Positions 9,055 to 16,794 are shown, counted from the stretch's first letter. The stretch: 50,443 nucleotides of DNA from Marinobacter sp. (GCA_029264995.1 JAJUKC010000008.1:1-50443), one strand, 5' to 3'. Numbers and translations: made by a program. Notes: generated by a model not told the origin, from the sequence alone.

Positions 9055-9068
9055 TTGATCTTGATCAA
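9055..9068. promoter_or_regulatory. Perfect ANR/FNR box between usp and narK3
   Basis: TTGATCTTGATCAA is a full match to TTGAT-N4-ATCAA and is itself palindromic. It lies between divergent genes, about 94 bp from the usp start and 178 bp from the narK3 start, so it could serve either or both. Neither side shows a convincing -10 at class II distance. A weaker partial box, TTGATATCGGTCAG, is at 9012-9025. Confidence 0.8.
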
Positions 9069-9239
9069 GCCTGAAGCCACGTACCTCACCAGAGAAAGCC
9101 CCGGAATATCACCTTTCCCGGGATAGTGACCATTGACCTACCCCCTTTGCACCCAGCAGGAGGTACCTCCAATGCGCCGGCCCGGCAATCCGGCTTTTTG
9201 GTATGGTTTCAGAGGAGTATTTTCCGGCCAGGAGAGACC

Positions 9240-10598
9240 ATGACGAGCACGCCCGCCAAAGCTCAGCAGTATCGGGCGCTGGGCCTTTCGACCTTCGCCT
9301 TCACCCTGTGTTTTGCCGTCTGGACCATCTTTTCCATCATCGGCATTCGCATCAGTGAAGAGTTGGCGCTGTCCGATACCCAACTGGGCTTGCTGATGGC
9401 CACGCCGATTCTTACCGGCTCCATCAGCCGTTTATTCCTGGGCATCTGGACCGACCGTTATGGCGGGCGCTGGGTGTTCGGCATCCTGATGCTGACCACC
9501 GCGGCCTGTGTTTACCTGCTGACCTTTGCGACGACCTACGCCATGATGCTGGTCGGCGCCCTCGGTGTGGGCCTGGCGGGCGGCGCTTTCATTGTCGGGG
9601 TGGCCTATACCGCGGCCTGGTTTGAACCGGCAAAACAGGGCACCGCACTGGGCATTTTCGGCGCCGGTAATGTCGGGTCTGCGGTGACCAACTTCGGCGC
9701 CCCGTTTCTGCTGGTGGCCTTCGGCTGGGGGAAAACCGCGCAGATATACGCCACGGTGCTGGCCATCATGGGCATTGCCTTCCTGTTACTGGCAAAAACC
9801 GACCCGCTGGCCGAACAACGCCGCAGCGCCGAACAGAAATCGTTTGCCGAACAGATGGCACCGCTCCGGGAGCTTCGAGTGTGGCGCTTTGCCCTGTACT
9901 ATTTTTTTGTGTTCGGCGCCTTTGTTGCCCTGGCTCTCTGGCTACCCCATTACCTGATTGGCGTTTATGGCCTGGACATCAAAACCGCCGGCATGATCGC
10001 CGCGCTCTATACCATCCCGGCTTCCCTGTTCCGCATCCTCGGGGGCTGGCTGTCTGACCGCTACGGTGCCCGACGTGTGATGTACTGGACGTTTATCGCC
10101 TCGGTAGTCTGTACCTTCCTGCTGAGTTACCCGCCCACGCGCTATGTCGTGCATGGCATCGAGGGGGATATTAATTTCACCCTGGCCATGAGCCTGCCCA
10201 TGTTCGTGGTGCTCACCTTTATCCTCGGTTTTTTCATGTCGCTGGGTAAGGCGGCCGTCTACAAACACATTCCGGTGTATTACCCGATGCATGTAGGTGC
10301 CGTGGGCGGTGTGGTGGGTATGATTGGGGGCATCGGCGGTTTTATTCTGCCGCTCACCTTTGGCGTGCTGAACGACATAACCGGCATCTGGCAAAGCTGC
10401 TTCATGCTGATGTTCGCTATTGTGGCAGCGGCCCTGGCCTGGATGCACTACGCTATCCGTAAAGCAGAACGGGTGGAATGGGCGGCCCAGACCGAGCAAA
10501 CCGACCTGCCGGAACTGGCTTCGCCGCAGCTGTTCTATCCCATAAACCGTCCTCCGGCGGCGGGAGCTCCCAGGCAGGGTTCCAACCAACACGAATAA
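9240..10598 (+). CDS. NarK-family MFS transporter (third copy)
   Basis: A 452-residue, 12-helix MFS protein. The frame is open from 9126, but I start at the ATG at 9240 because AGGAG lies 5 nt upstream and MTSTPAKAQQYRALGLSTF is a normal transporter N terminus. Helix 2 carries ITGSISRLFLG-like sequence with the conserved arginine. The first nitrate-signature region reads GIFGAGNVGSAVTNFGAP and the second GVVGMIGGIGGFILPLTFG, both looser than in the other two NarK proteins. Motif A-type loops (DRYGGRWVFG, SDRYGARRVM) are present. The context, beside usp-narK and an ANR/FNR box, supports nitrate or nitrite transport, but a different small anion is possible. A terminator follows at 10627. Confidence 0.8.
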   Translation: MTSTPAKAQQYRALGLSTFAFTLCFAVWTIFSIIGIRISEELALSDTQLGLLMATPILTGSISRLFLGIWTDRYGGRWVFGILMLTTAACVYLLTFATTYAMMLVGALGVGLAGGAFIVGVAYTAAWFEPAKQGTALGIFGAGNVGSAVTNFGAPFLLVAFGWGKTAQIYATVLAIMGIAFLLLAKTDPLAEQRRSAEQKSFAEQMAPLRELRVWRFALYYFFVFGAFVALALWLPHYLIGVYGLDIKTAGMIAALYTIPASLFRILGGWLSDRYGARRVMYWTFIASVVCTFLLSYPPTRYVVHGIEGDINFTLAMSLPMFVVLTFILGFFMSLGKAAVYKHIPVYYPMHVGAVGGVVGMIGGIGGFILPLTFGVLNDITGIWQSCFMLMFAIVAAALAWMHYAIRKAERVEWAAQTEQTDLPELASPQLFYPINRPPAAGAPRQGSNQHE

Positions 10599-10626
10599 AA
10601 GCCCTGGACACCGTTTCGTGCTTGAT

Positions 10627-10648
10627 GCCCAGCCTTCTGGGCTTTTTT
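10627..10648 (+). terminator. Rho-independent terminator of narK3
   Basis: A 6-bp stem (GCCCAG with CTGGGC) closes a CCTT loop and is followed directly by six T. It lies 29 bp after the stop of the transporter and ends about 40 bp before the EVE-domain gene. Confidence 0.85.
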
Positions 10649-10687
10649 GTATACTGGCCCGACAATGATCGAGTGGAGTCTCCCCCG

Positions 10688-11146
10688 GTGGCAAAATGGC
10701 TGGTTAAAACCGAACCCTCTGAGTGTGGCATTGATGATTTTGCCCGCAAGCCTGAGGCCGTCATTCCCTGGGACGGTGTGCGCAATTACCAGGCCCGCAA
10801 CTTCCTGGCGAAGATGCAGGTGGGAGATCTGGTCTTTATCTATCACTCCAGCTGCAAGCGCATCGGCATTGCCGGTATGGTTCGCGTTGTGAAAGCGGCC
10901 TATCCGGACCCAAGCCAGTTCAACCCGGAGTCTCCCTACTACGACGCCAAAAGCACGCCGGAAAAACCGCGCTGGCAAGCGGTCGACATGCAGTTTGAAC
11001 GGAAACTGCCTGCGCTGATCTCCCTGGACACACTCAAAGCCATGCCGGAGCTCAGTGAGCTGCCTCTGGTACGCAAAGGCAGCCGGCTCTCGGTCATGCC
11101 GGTCAGTGATGCCGAGTGGCAGCAAATCCTCCGCCAGGTCGATTAA
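10688..11146 (+). CDS. EVE domain-containing protein
   Basis: A 152-residue protein consisting of one EVE domain, a PUA-like fold thought to read modified bases in nucleic acids. It begins at a GTG giving MAKWLVKTEPSECGIDDFA. The family marks are WLVKTEPSE, WDGVRNYQARNFL, GDLVFIYHSS, GIAGMVRVVKAAYPD and the C-terminal LSVMPVSDAEWQQIL. Length matches the family (about 150). The frame stays open upstream to 10478, but that part overlaps the end of narK3 and the terminator, so GTG 10688 with GTGGAG about 9 nt upstream is the better start. Solitary EVE proteins are common in proteobacteria with unknown role; a link to restriction or tRNA modification is not visible here. Confidence 0.85.
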   Translation: MAKWLVKTEPSECGIDDFARKPEAVIPWDGVRNYQARNFLAKMQVGDLVFIYHSSCKRIGIAGMVRVVKAAYPDPSQFNPESPYYDAKSTPEKPRWQAVDMQFERKLPALISLDTLKAMPELSELPLVRKGSRLSVMPVSDAEWQQILRQVD

Positions 11147-11171
11147 ACTCACACCACAGACCTACCACCGC

Positions 11172-11218
11172 CGGCTCCGGAGCTTTAGAATTGCCGCGTT
11201 TCAATTCTCCCGGAGCCG
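11172..11218 (+). promoter_or_regulatory. Long hairpin covering the ribosome binding site of the ion-channel gene
   Basis: A 9-bp outer stem (CGGCTCCGG at 11172-11180 with CCGGAGCCG at 11210-11218) and a 7-bp inner stem (AGAATTG at 11187-11193 with CAATTCT at 11202-11208) are separated by an asymmetric internal loop and closed by an 8-nt apical loop. The only GGAG before the channel ATG (11212-11215) is inside the 3' arm. There is no T-tract, so it is not a terminator. Confidence 0.55.
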
Positions 11219-11223
11219 TCGAG

Positions 11224-12045
11224 ATGTCCATGGACATGAATCCCGCCAGCAGTTTTGCCCAGCTCAAGCGCATTGAGTCGAGCAAGGTGTTTCAGACTGT
11301 TGTTATCGCCATCATTATTCTGTCTGCCCTGACCATCGGCGCCAAAACCTATGATCTGCCACCTCTGGTGGAACAGAGTCTGTCGGTGATGGACAACGCC
11401 ATCACGCTGTTCTTTCTGATTGAAATCCTGTTCCGGTTCGCCGCCTGCCCGCTCAAACGGCGCTTTCTCATGGACGGCTGGAACCTGTTCGACACCATTG
11501 TGGTGATCGGCAGCCTGATCCCTCTGGACAATTCCGAGGCAGTGCTACTGGGCCGGTTACTGCGGGTCTTCCGGGTGCTTCGACTGGTATCAGTGGTGCC
11601 CGAGCTGCGCTTTCTGATCAACTCGTTACTCAAAGCCATTCCACGCATGGGCTACATTGCCCTGCTGATGTTTATTATCTTCTACATCTACGCTGCCATG
11701 GGCTCCATGTTCTTCGCCAGCGTGGATGAAGTGCTCTGGGGCGATGTCGCCATCGCCATGCTCACGCTGTTCCGGGTTGCCACCTTTGAGGACTGGACCG
11801 ACGTGATGTATGCCACCATGGAAGACTATCCCATGAGCTGGTTGTACTACCTGACCTTTATCTTCCTGACGGCCTTTGTGTTCCTGAACATGATGATCGG
11901 GGCGATACTGGAGGTGATGAGCGAAGAGCAGAACGCCAAACAGGCCCAGAAGGCCCACGACGAGCGGGATGAGATTGCCCGTCAGCTCCAGGCTGTACAG
12001 GAACAGCTGCAGGAACTGACGAAGCAGGTCAGCGAGAAACGCTGA
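11224..12045 (+). CDS. Voltage-gated cation channel of the bacterial Nav/Cav family
   Basis: A 273-residue six-helix channel subunit that should assemble as a tetramer in the inner membrane. S1-S3 lie about residues 24-100. S4 carries a regular arginine ladder at R111, R114, R117 and R120 (RLLRVFRVLRLV). The S4-S5 linker and S5 follow, then the P-loop FRVATFEDWTDVMY at 183-196 and S6 to about residue 235. The selectivity filter TFEDWTD (T187-D193) has acidic residues at three positions, unlike sodium-selective TLESWSM filters and closer to calcium-selective engineered or natural filters. The tail EIARQLQAVQEQLQELTKQV is a coiled coil, as in NaChBac relatives. The start ATG 11224 has GGAG 8 nt upstream; the in-frame ATGs at 11230 and 11236 are alternatives. 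Confidence 0.88.
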   Translation: MSMDMNPASSFAQLKRIESSKVFQTVVIAIIILSALTIGAKTYDLPPLVEQSLSVMDNAITLFFLIEILFRFAACPLKRRFLMDGWNLFDTIVVIGSLIPLDNSEAVLLGRLLRVFRVLRLVSVVPELRFLINSLLKAIPRMGYIALLMFIIFYIYAAMGSMFFASVDEVLWGDVAIAMLTLFRVATFEDWTDVMYATMEDYPMSWLYYLTFIFLTAFVFLNMMIGAILEVMSEEQNAKQAQKAHDERDEIARQLQAVQEQLQELTKQVSEKR

Positions 12046-12046
12046 T

Positions 12047-12418
12047 TCAGAACGGCTTGGCCATGGCCAGATGGAAAATGGCACTCACCTGGATCAGGGC
12101 AAGTACCGCCGCCACGATGCGAACGGGCTTGCCCACAGTGGTTTTCAGCGCAAACACCCCGGCAATGATGTAACCGAACAACAACACGATCTTGGTGATC
12201 AGCCAACCGGGCATGGCAGAGGCATAACCGGCCACAAATACCAGCGCAATGGCCGCGACCAGCAAGATGGTGTCGTTAATGTGGGGAATGAACCGCAGCG
12301 GCGTCTGGCGCCAGCCTGGTCGCCCGACCGCATCCAGCAGTAGCCGCAGGGCAAACAGCGTAATGGTGAGGTAGGCGGTGGTCATGTGCAGGTGCTTCAG
12401 GATCATGTACGAGGTCAT
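12047..12418 (-). CDS. SirB2 family membrane protein
   Basis: A 123-residue protein with four hydrophobic helices, recognised as SirB2/YchQ family by YMILKHLHMTTAYLTITLFALR, the LLDAVGRP-W loop, PHINDTILLVAAIAL and the C-terminal PVRIVAAVLALIQVSAIFHLAM. The biochemical function is unknown; relatives often sit near tRNA-modification or heme and nitrogen-oxide genes. Here it is divergent from the second nnrS, 123 bp away, and convergent with the ion-channel gene, whose stop is 1 bp from its own. Histidines in helix 1 (KHLHM) could bind heme, but this is only a suggestion. Confidence 0.8.
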   Translation of the reverse strand: MTSYMILKHLHMTTAYLTITLFALRLLLDAVGRPGWRQTPLRFIPHINDTILLVAAIALVFVAGYASAMPGWLITKIVLLFGYIIAGVFALKTTVGKPVRIVAAVLALIQVSAIFHLAMAKPF

Positions 12419-12518
12419 GGAAGTTCCTTTGTTAACAAACGATTTGCGGCCATTGTACGCAAACTACCCCCAAGCAGGTATGGTTAATACTGGCATGAAG
12501 GTTTAACATATACCCAGA

Positions 12519-12528
12519 ATACATGTAT
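12519..12528. promoter_or_regulatory. Palindrome ATACATGTAT before nnrS copy 2
   Basis: A 10-bp perfect palindrome lies 14 nt before the nnrS start and just before its GGGAGA ribosome binding site. It sits inside the longer A/T-rich segment TAACATATACCC to GTATATGGG. It may be an operator for a nitrosative-stress repressor such as NsrR, but it does not match the full 11-1-11 NsrR consensus. Confidence 0.25.
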
Positions 12529-12541
12529 ATGGGAGACATCT

Positions 12542-13726
12542 ATGCAGGCCATACCGACTTCCCCTGAACGGGCGTCTGCCAGCCTCAGCCAACTCTTTTC
12601 CTATCCTTTCCGGATTTTTTTCCTGTCCATGACGGTACTGGCCATTGTTGCCATCCCGCTTTGGGTTCTGGAAGTCACCGGTATGGTTCAGCTGCCACTG
12701 GCTCTGCCCGCCCTGTTCTGGCATCAGCACGAAATGCTGTTCGGCTTTCTCTCTGCTGCCATTGCAGGCTTTCTGCTCACCGCTGTCTGCGTCTGGACCC
12801 AGACCAACCGAACCCATGGTGCACTGCTCGCAGGACTCTGGGGCGTGTGGCTGGCCGGCCGCCTGTTACTGGCCTTTGGCGGCAACCTGCCGGACTGGCT
12901 GGTACAGGGCGTGAATCTGGCTTTTCTGCCCCTGGTGATGATTGATGCCGGCTGGCGCGTGTGGAAGGCCCGCCAGAAACGACAGCTGATGATCCTGGTG
13001 GTGCTCGGGTTACTCTGGCTGATGCAGATCGGCTTTGTCACCCGCCTGGACATGGCGTTCAGCTACGGTGCGTTGATCATGGCCATGGCCCTGATCAGTA
13101 TCATCGGAGGCCGGATTACACCGGCATTCTCAGCCGGATGGCTGCGCCAGCGTGGTGGCAATGCCGAGGCGGTCAAGATGATTCCGGCACTGGACATGGC
13201 GGCACTGTTTTCCATGATCCTGCTGATGGCATCTCTGGTTACCGGCTGGCAAACCGTCACCGCCGTAATTGCGGTGGTTGCTGCAGCCTTGATGCTGGTG
13301 CGCCTGTATAACTGGAAAGGCTGGCTGGTGCGCAAAGATCCCCTGCTCTGGATTCTGCACCTGTCCATTCTCTGGGTACCGATTGCCCTGATTCTGCTGG
13401 CAGGCTCTCTGGTGGCCGGGTGGCCAACCAATGCCTGGAGCCATGCCGCCGGTACCGGCGCCATCGGCTGCCTGATTCTGGGCGTGATTGCTCGCGTGTC
13501 GCTGGGCCACACCGGCCGCCCGCTGGTGTTGCCAAAAGGCATGGTCCTGGCGTTCGTGGCCATCCAACTTGCTGCGGTTGTTCGGGTGTTGACCGCCTTT
13601 AATCTGATGCCCTGGCATCCCGGCATTGGTACCAGCACCCTGCTGTGGATGCTGGCCTATGGTCTGTTCCTGGTGCGTTATACCGGCATTCTGGCCAGCC
13701 CCCGCCCAGACGGGCGCGAAGGCTGA
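12542..13726 (+). CDS. nnrS: NnrS family heme-copper membrane protein (copy 2)
   Basis: A 394-residue protein with about 12 predicted helices and the canonical NnrS motif WHQHEMLFGF (H61, H63, E64). The family phrases LLTAVCVWTQ, GGRITPAFSAGWLRQRG, HAAGTGAIGCLILGVIARVSLGHTGR and MPWHPGIGTSTLLWMLAYGLF follow. NnrS is a heme- and copper-containing protein that mitigates nitric oxide stress and is typically activated by NO-responsive regulators. GGGAGA is 5 nt upstream of the ATG. It is much more typical than the NnrS at 3652, so the two are paralogues of different branches rather than a recent duplication. A strong bidirectional terminator follows. Confidence 0.9.
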   Translation: MQAIPTSPERASASLSQLFSYPFRIFFLSMTVLAIVAIPLWVLEVTGMVQLPLALPALFWHQHEMLFGFLSAAIAGFLLTAVCVWTQTNRTHGALLAGLWGVWLAGRLLLAFGGNLPDWLVQGVNLAFLPLVMIDAGWRVWKARQKRQLMILVVLGLLWLMQIGFVTRLDMAFSYGALIMAMALISIIGGRITPAFSAGWLRQRGGNAEAVKMIPALDMAALFSMILLMASLVTGWQTVTAVIAVVAAALMLVRLYNWKGWLVRKDPLLWILHLSILWVPIALILLAGSLVAGWPTNAWSHAAGTGAIGCLILGVIARVSLGHTGRPLVLPKGMVLAFVAIQLAAVVRVLTAFNLMPWHPGIGTSTLLWMLAYGLFLVRYTGILASPRPDGREG

Positions 13727-13743
13727 TCCAGTGCCAGGTACGA

Positions 13744-13778
13744 AAAGGCCGGCCCGGGGACTAACCGGGCCGGCCTTT
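13744..13778. terminator. Bidirectional terminator between nnrS and the SRPBCC gene
   Basis: A 14-bp perfect stem (13744-13757 with 13765-13778, core GGCCGGCCCGG) closes a 7-nt loop. It has T residues on the right side and A residues on the left, so it can stop transcription from both convergent genes. Confidence 0.85.
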
Positions 13779-13798
13779 CTGTTTTCAGCGGCAGAACT

Positions 13799-14314
13799 TC
13801 AGGCCGCCATTTTCTCTTTCAGCAGCTTTTCAAAATGGGAGCGGGCCGCACGGAACCGGGCAGCCGGAAAGTGAATGCTGATGCCTTCCAGTGCTGCCAT
13901 CAGCATCTCGAGATGGGCATCCCAGCCGGCACAGGCAATGGGCACCACCTCATCGTCCGGTAACGACAAGGTCAGGCAAAGCCTTGTGCATACCCCTTCT
14001 CTCAGCAATTCCCAGGTTAGAGGCCGCTCGGGGGCATCGCCAGAACTCCAGGAATAAGACAACAGCCGATGAGGCCGGCAGGCGGTAATGGTGCAGTCAA
14101 TGGGCATACCACTGTTGCCGAAATCCAGCTGGACCCGGCCACCTTCACGGGCATCCAGCGACCCCGCCGCCAGCCAGCTGGCCAGATGCACCGAATCGGT
14201 CAGCATGTTCCAGACGACTTCCGGGGGATGCTCCAGCACCCGTTCCAGACGAACCAATACCCGGCCAGCCGCGAGCCGGATTCGCCCATCGATGAACTCC
14301 TCATCCGCAGACAT
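13799..14314 (-). CDS. SRPBCC (AHSA1/START-like) domain protein
   Basis: A 171-residue protein with a START-like ligand-binding fold. The family phrases are LVRLERVLEHPPEVVWNMLTDSVHLASWLAAG at the N terminus, GGRVQLDFG, HRLLSYSWSSGD, and a long C-terminal helix beginning GWDAHLEMLMAAL. Such proteins bind small hydrophobic molecules or act as co-chaperone-like AHSA1 proteins; the ligand is not predictable. It stands alone, divergent from fabA with a 202-bp gap and convergent with nnrS across the shared terminator. The C-terminal ARSHFEKLLKEKMAA looks helical and charged. No catalytic motif is visible. Confidence 0.75.
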   Translation of the reverse strand: MSADEEFIDGRIRLAAGRVLVRLERVLEHPPEVVWNMLTDSVHLASWLAAGSLDAREGGRVQLDFGNSGMPIDCTITACRPHRLLSYSWSSGDAPERPLTWELLREGVCTRLCLTLSLPDDEVVPIACAGWDAHLEMLMAALEGISIHFPAARFRAARSHFEKLLKEKMAA

Positions 14315-14516
14315 AGTCCCTCCCTAATATGGCGAACTTCACAGATTCGACGAAAGTATCAAACCGGACAAAAAATAGCCTTGATGACCATCAACCGGCT
14401 CTGGCTGCGGGTTCCGGGGAACTTATCGGCGGCAATCATCCACTAAAGGTCAATAGCCGTTCACAGAACAGGCGCTAAAGTAGAAGAAATCATTTTGCAA
14501 CAGAGACACAGGCAAC

Positions 14517-15026
14517 ATGTATCCTGATCACTTTGACAAAGAAGACCTGATCCGCTGTGGCCACGGCCAGCTGTTTCCAGGCGCCATGCGTCTGCCCATC
14601 GACGAAATGCTGATGGTCGACCGCATCACTCATATCGGAGCCGATGACGGCGAATACGGCAAAGGCAGCCTGGTAGCCGAACTGGACATCAACCCGGATC
14701 TCTGGTTTTTCAAAGTGCATTTTGAGGGCGACCCGGTGATGCCTGGATGCCTGGGCCTGGACGCCATGTGGCAGCTGGTCGGCTTTTTCCTGGCCTGGAG
14801 TGGCGGCGAAGGCAAGGGTCGCGCCCTGGGCGCTGGTGAGGTGAAGTTTTTCGGACAGGTTTTGCCGGAAAACAAAAAGGTCACCTACTATCTGGATATC
14901 AAGCGGTTGATTCGCCGCAAACTGACCATGGCCATTGCGGATGCCCGCATGGAAGTGGACGGGCGAGAAATCTACACCGCCAAAGACCTTCGAGTCGGCC
15001 TGTTCACATCGACTGATGACTTTTAG
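14517..15026 (+). CDS. fabA: 3-hydroxydecanoyl-ACP dehydratase/isomerase FabA
   Basis: A 169-residue hot-dog-fold enzyme. It dehydrates 3-hydroxydecanoyl-ACP and isomerises the trans-2 product to cis-3-decenoyl-ACP, the branch point of bacterial unsaturated fatty acid synthesis. The catalytic His68 is in [20 protein letters not shown] and Asp82 lies in GLDAMWQL, matching H70/D84 of E. coli. The N terminus [19 protein letters not shown] and the C terminus [11 protein letters not shown] are standard. It is followed 11 bp later by fabB, the usual fabAB operon. I searched the 202-bp upstream region for a FadR/FabR/DesT-like operator by eye and saw none that I trust. Confidence 0.97.
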   Translation: MYPDHFDKEDLIRCGHGQLFPGAMRLPIDEMLMVDRITHIGADDGEYGKGSLVAELDINPDLWFFKVHFEGDPVMPGCLGLDAMWQLVGFFLAWSGGEGKGRALGAGEVKFFGQVLPENKKVTYYLDIKRLIRRKLTMAIADARMEVDGREIYTAKDLRVGLFTSTDDF

Positions 15027-15037
15027 GAGTTAGCACA

Positions 15038-16249
15038 ATGCGTCGCGTTGTAGTTACCGGCATGGGGATCGTCTCCAGCCTTGGAACCAACCAGAAAGAA
15101 GTGGCCCAGTCGCTTCGCGAATCCCGCTCCGGCATTGCCTTCAGCGAAGAAGCCCGGGATAACGGCCTGCGCAGCCACGTTGCAGGCAAGATCGATCTGA
15201 ATCTGTCAGAACTCATCGACCGCAAAATCTGGCGTTTCATGAGCCCAGCGGCAGGTTACTGCTACCTGGCGGCGAAAGAGGCCATTGAGCAGGCTGGCCT
15301 GACCGACGAGCAACTGCGCGCCAACACCACCGGCGCCGTGTTCGGTACCGGCGGCGCTTCCACCGTCGAACTGCTGGACGCCATCGATACTCACCGCGAC
15401 AAAGGCCTTCGCCGGGTGGGCCCGTACCGGGTACCCCGCACCATGGGTAGCGCCATTAACGCATCCATCACCACCGCCTTTGGTATCACCGGTATCAACT
15501 ACGGTATCACCTCTGCCTGCGCCACCAGCGCACACTGCATCGGCCACGCGGCTGACCAGATCGCCCTAGGCCGCCAGGACGTGATGCTGGCCGGTGGCGG
15601 CGAAGACATCCACTGGACCCTGAGCCTGATGTTCGACGCCATGGGGGCGCTGTCCACCAAGTACAACGACACGCCGGAACAGGCCTCGCGCACCTATGAC
15701 GCCGACCGTGACGGTTTCGTGATTTCCGGTGGCGGCGGCACATTGATACTGGAATCCCTGGAACACGCCGAAGCGCGCGGTGCCACCATTCTGGCGGAAC
15801 TGGTCGGCTTTGGCGCCACCTCCGACGGCGCTGACATGGTTGCACCCAGCGGTGAAGGCGCCATTCGATGCATGAAGCAGGCTATGGCCAACATCGACGG
15901 CGAGATCAACTACATCAACACCCACGGCACCAGCACGCCGGCAGGTGATGTAACCGAACTGAAAGCGCTCAAGGAAACCTTTGGCGACAAGATCCCGCCA
16001 CTGAGCTCCACCAAACCTCTGTGTGGCCACGCACTGGGTGCCGCAGGCGTACATGAGGCCATTTACAGCCTGATCATGCAGCGGGAGAGCTTTATTGCCC
16101 CGTCCGCCAACATCCAGACCCTGGACGAAGGCGCCGAAGGCTACCCGATCGTTCGTGAACGCATGGACAACCAGAATCTGAACCTGGTAATGAGCAACAG
16201 CTTCGGCTTTGGCGGCACCAACGCCACCCTGATCTTCAAGAAAGTCTGA
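15038..16249 (+). CDS. fabB: Beta-ketoacyl-ACP synthase I FabB
   Basis: A 403-residue thiolase-fold condensing enzyme that elongates cis-3-decenoyl-ACP made by FabA, and so is essential for unsaturated fatty acids. The nucleophile Cys161 is in [12 protein letters not shown]. The two catalytic histidines are in [11 protein letters not shown] and [10 protein letters not shown], and the C terminus is [17 protein letters not shown]. An AGGAG ribosome binding site lies in the 11-bp gap after fabA, so the genes are co-transcribed. The stop codon abuts the end of the convergent AraC-type gene with no spacer and no visible terminator, so the 3' ends of the two transcripts must overlap. Confidence 0.97.
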   Translation: MRRVVVTGMGIVSSLGTNQKEVAQSLRESRSGIAFSEEARDNGLRSHVAGKIDLNLSELIDRKIWRFMSPAAGYCYLAAKEAIEQAGLTDEQLRANTTGAVFGTGGASTVELLDAIDTHRDKGLRRVGPYRVPRTMGSAINASITTAFGITGINYGITSACATSAHCIGHAADQIALGRQDVMLAGGGEDIHWTLSLMFDAMGALSTKYNDTPEQASRTYDADRDGFVISGGGGTLILESLEHAEARGATILAELVGFGATSDGADMVAPSGEGAIRCMKQAMANIDGEINYINTHGTSTPAGDVTELKALKETFGDKIPPLSSTKPLCGHALGAAGVHEAIYSLIMQRESFIAPSANIQTLDEGAEGYPIVRERMDNQNLNLVMSNSFGFGGTNATLIFKKV

Positions 16250-16606
16250 TCAGGACAAGCGAAGCGAGCGGTATTCAGCCGGCGGCGTTCCCATCCAGCG
16301 CTTGAACGCCCGGCTGAAGGCGCTCAATTCCGAAAATCCGAGCTGCTCGGCAATTTCCACCAGCGGCTTGGATTTATCTTTCATATAGGTGATCGCCTGC
16401 TCCCGGCGAACCTGCTCCAGCAGAGCCGCAAACGTCAGCCCCTCCTGGCGCAACTTCTTGTGCAACGTATACCGGCTCATATTCAACTGCCCGGCCACCG
16501 TCTCAACACCTACTTTCCCTCGCTCTAACTGAATCCGGATCAGCTTGCTGACCCTCATACTCAGCGAACGCTTTGAATTTTCAGGCCTTAATGGCTCTGA
16601 TGCCAT
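16250..16606 (-). CDS. Solitary AraC-type DNA-binding domain protein
   Basis: A 118-residue protein consisting almost only of an AraC/XylS DNA-binding domain. The first helix-turn-helix is VETVAGQLNMSRYTLHKKLRQ near residues 34-54. The second is LVEIAEQLGFSELSAFSRAFKRW near 82-104, followed by the family signature GTPPAEYR. Most relatives in this branch have a 200-residue N-terminal ligand-binding domain, which is missing, and only 188 bp separate this start from trhP, so there is no room for it. It is either a truncated remnant that kept its frame or a genuine single-domain regulator like MarA/SoxS. A few leading residues (MASEPLRPENSKRS) are disordered; MRVSKLIRIQ is an alternative start. 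Confidence 0.75.
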   Translation of the reverse strand: MASEPLRPENSKRSLSMRVSKLIRIQLERGKVGVETVAGQLNMSRYTLHKKLRQEGLTFAALLEQVRREQAITYMKDKSKPLVEIAEQLGFSELSAFSRAFKRWMGTPPAEYRSLRLS

Positions 16607-16691
16607 GCTGGTTCCTCCTGCCTATCGTCCTGGCCCAAACTGCCAACTCCATCAGCGTACACATGTTAGCCGAAATCAATCAATACGACCT

Positions 16692-16705
16692 TTGAGCAAG
16701 ATCAA
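16692..16705 (+). promoter_or_regulatory. ANR/FNR box in class II position before trhP
   Basis: TTGAGCAAGATCAA matches TTGAT-N4-ATCAA at 9 of 10 specified bases. A CACAAT -10-like hexamer at 16728-16733 puts the box centre near -41.5 from the expected start of transcription at about 16740, the class II activator geometry. The trhP ATG is 90 nt after the box. Confidence 0.6.
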
Positions 16706-16794
16706 TGGCGCATCGGATTATTTGCGGCACAATGCCGCCTTTCAGAATGCCCTACCTGCATCCATCCGCTTTTCAGTTGATACCCGGAGACACC

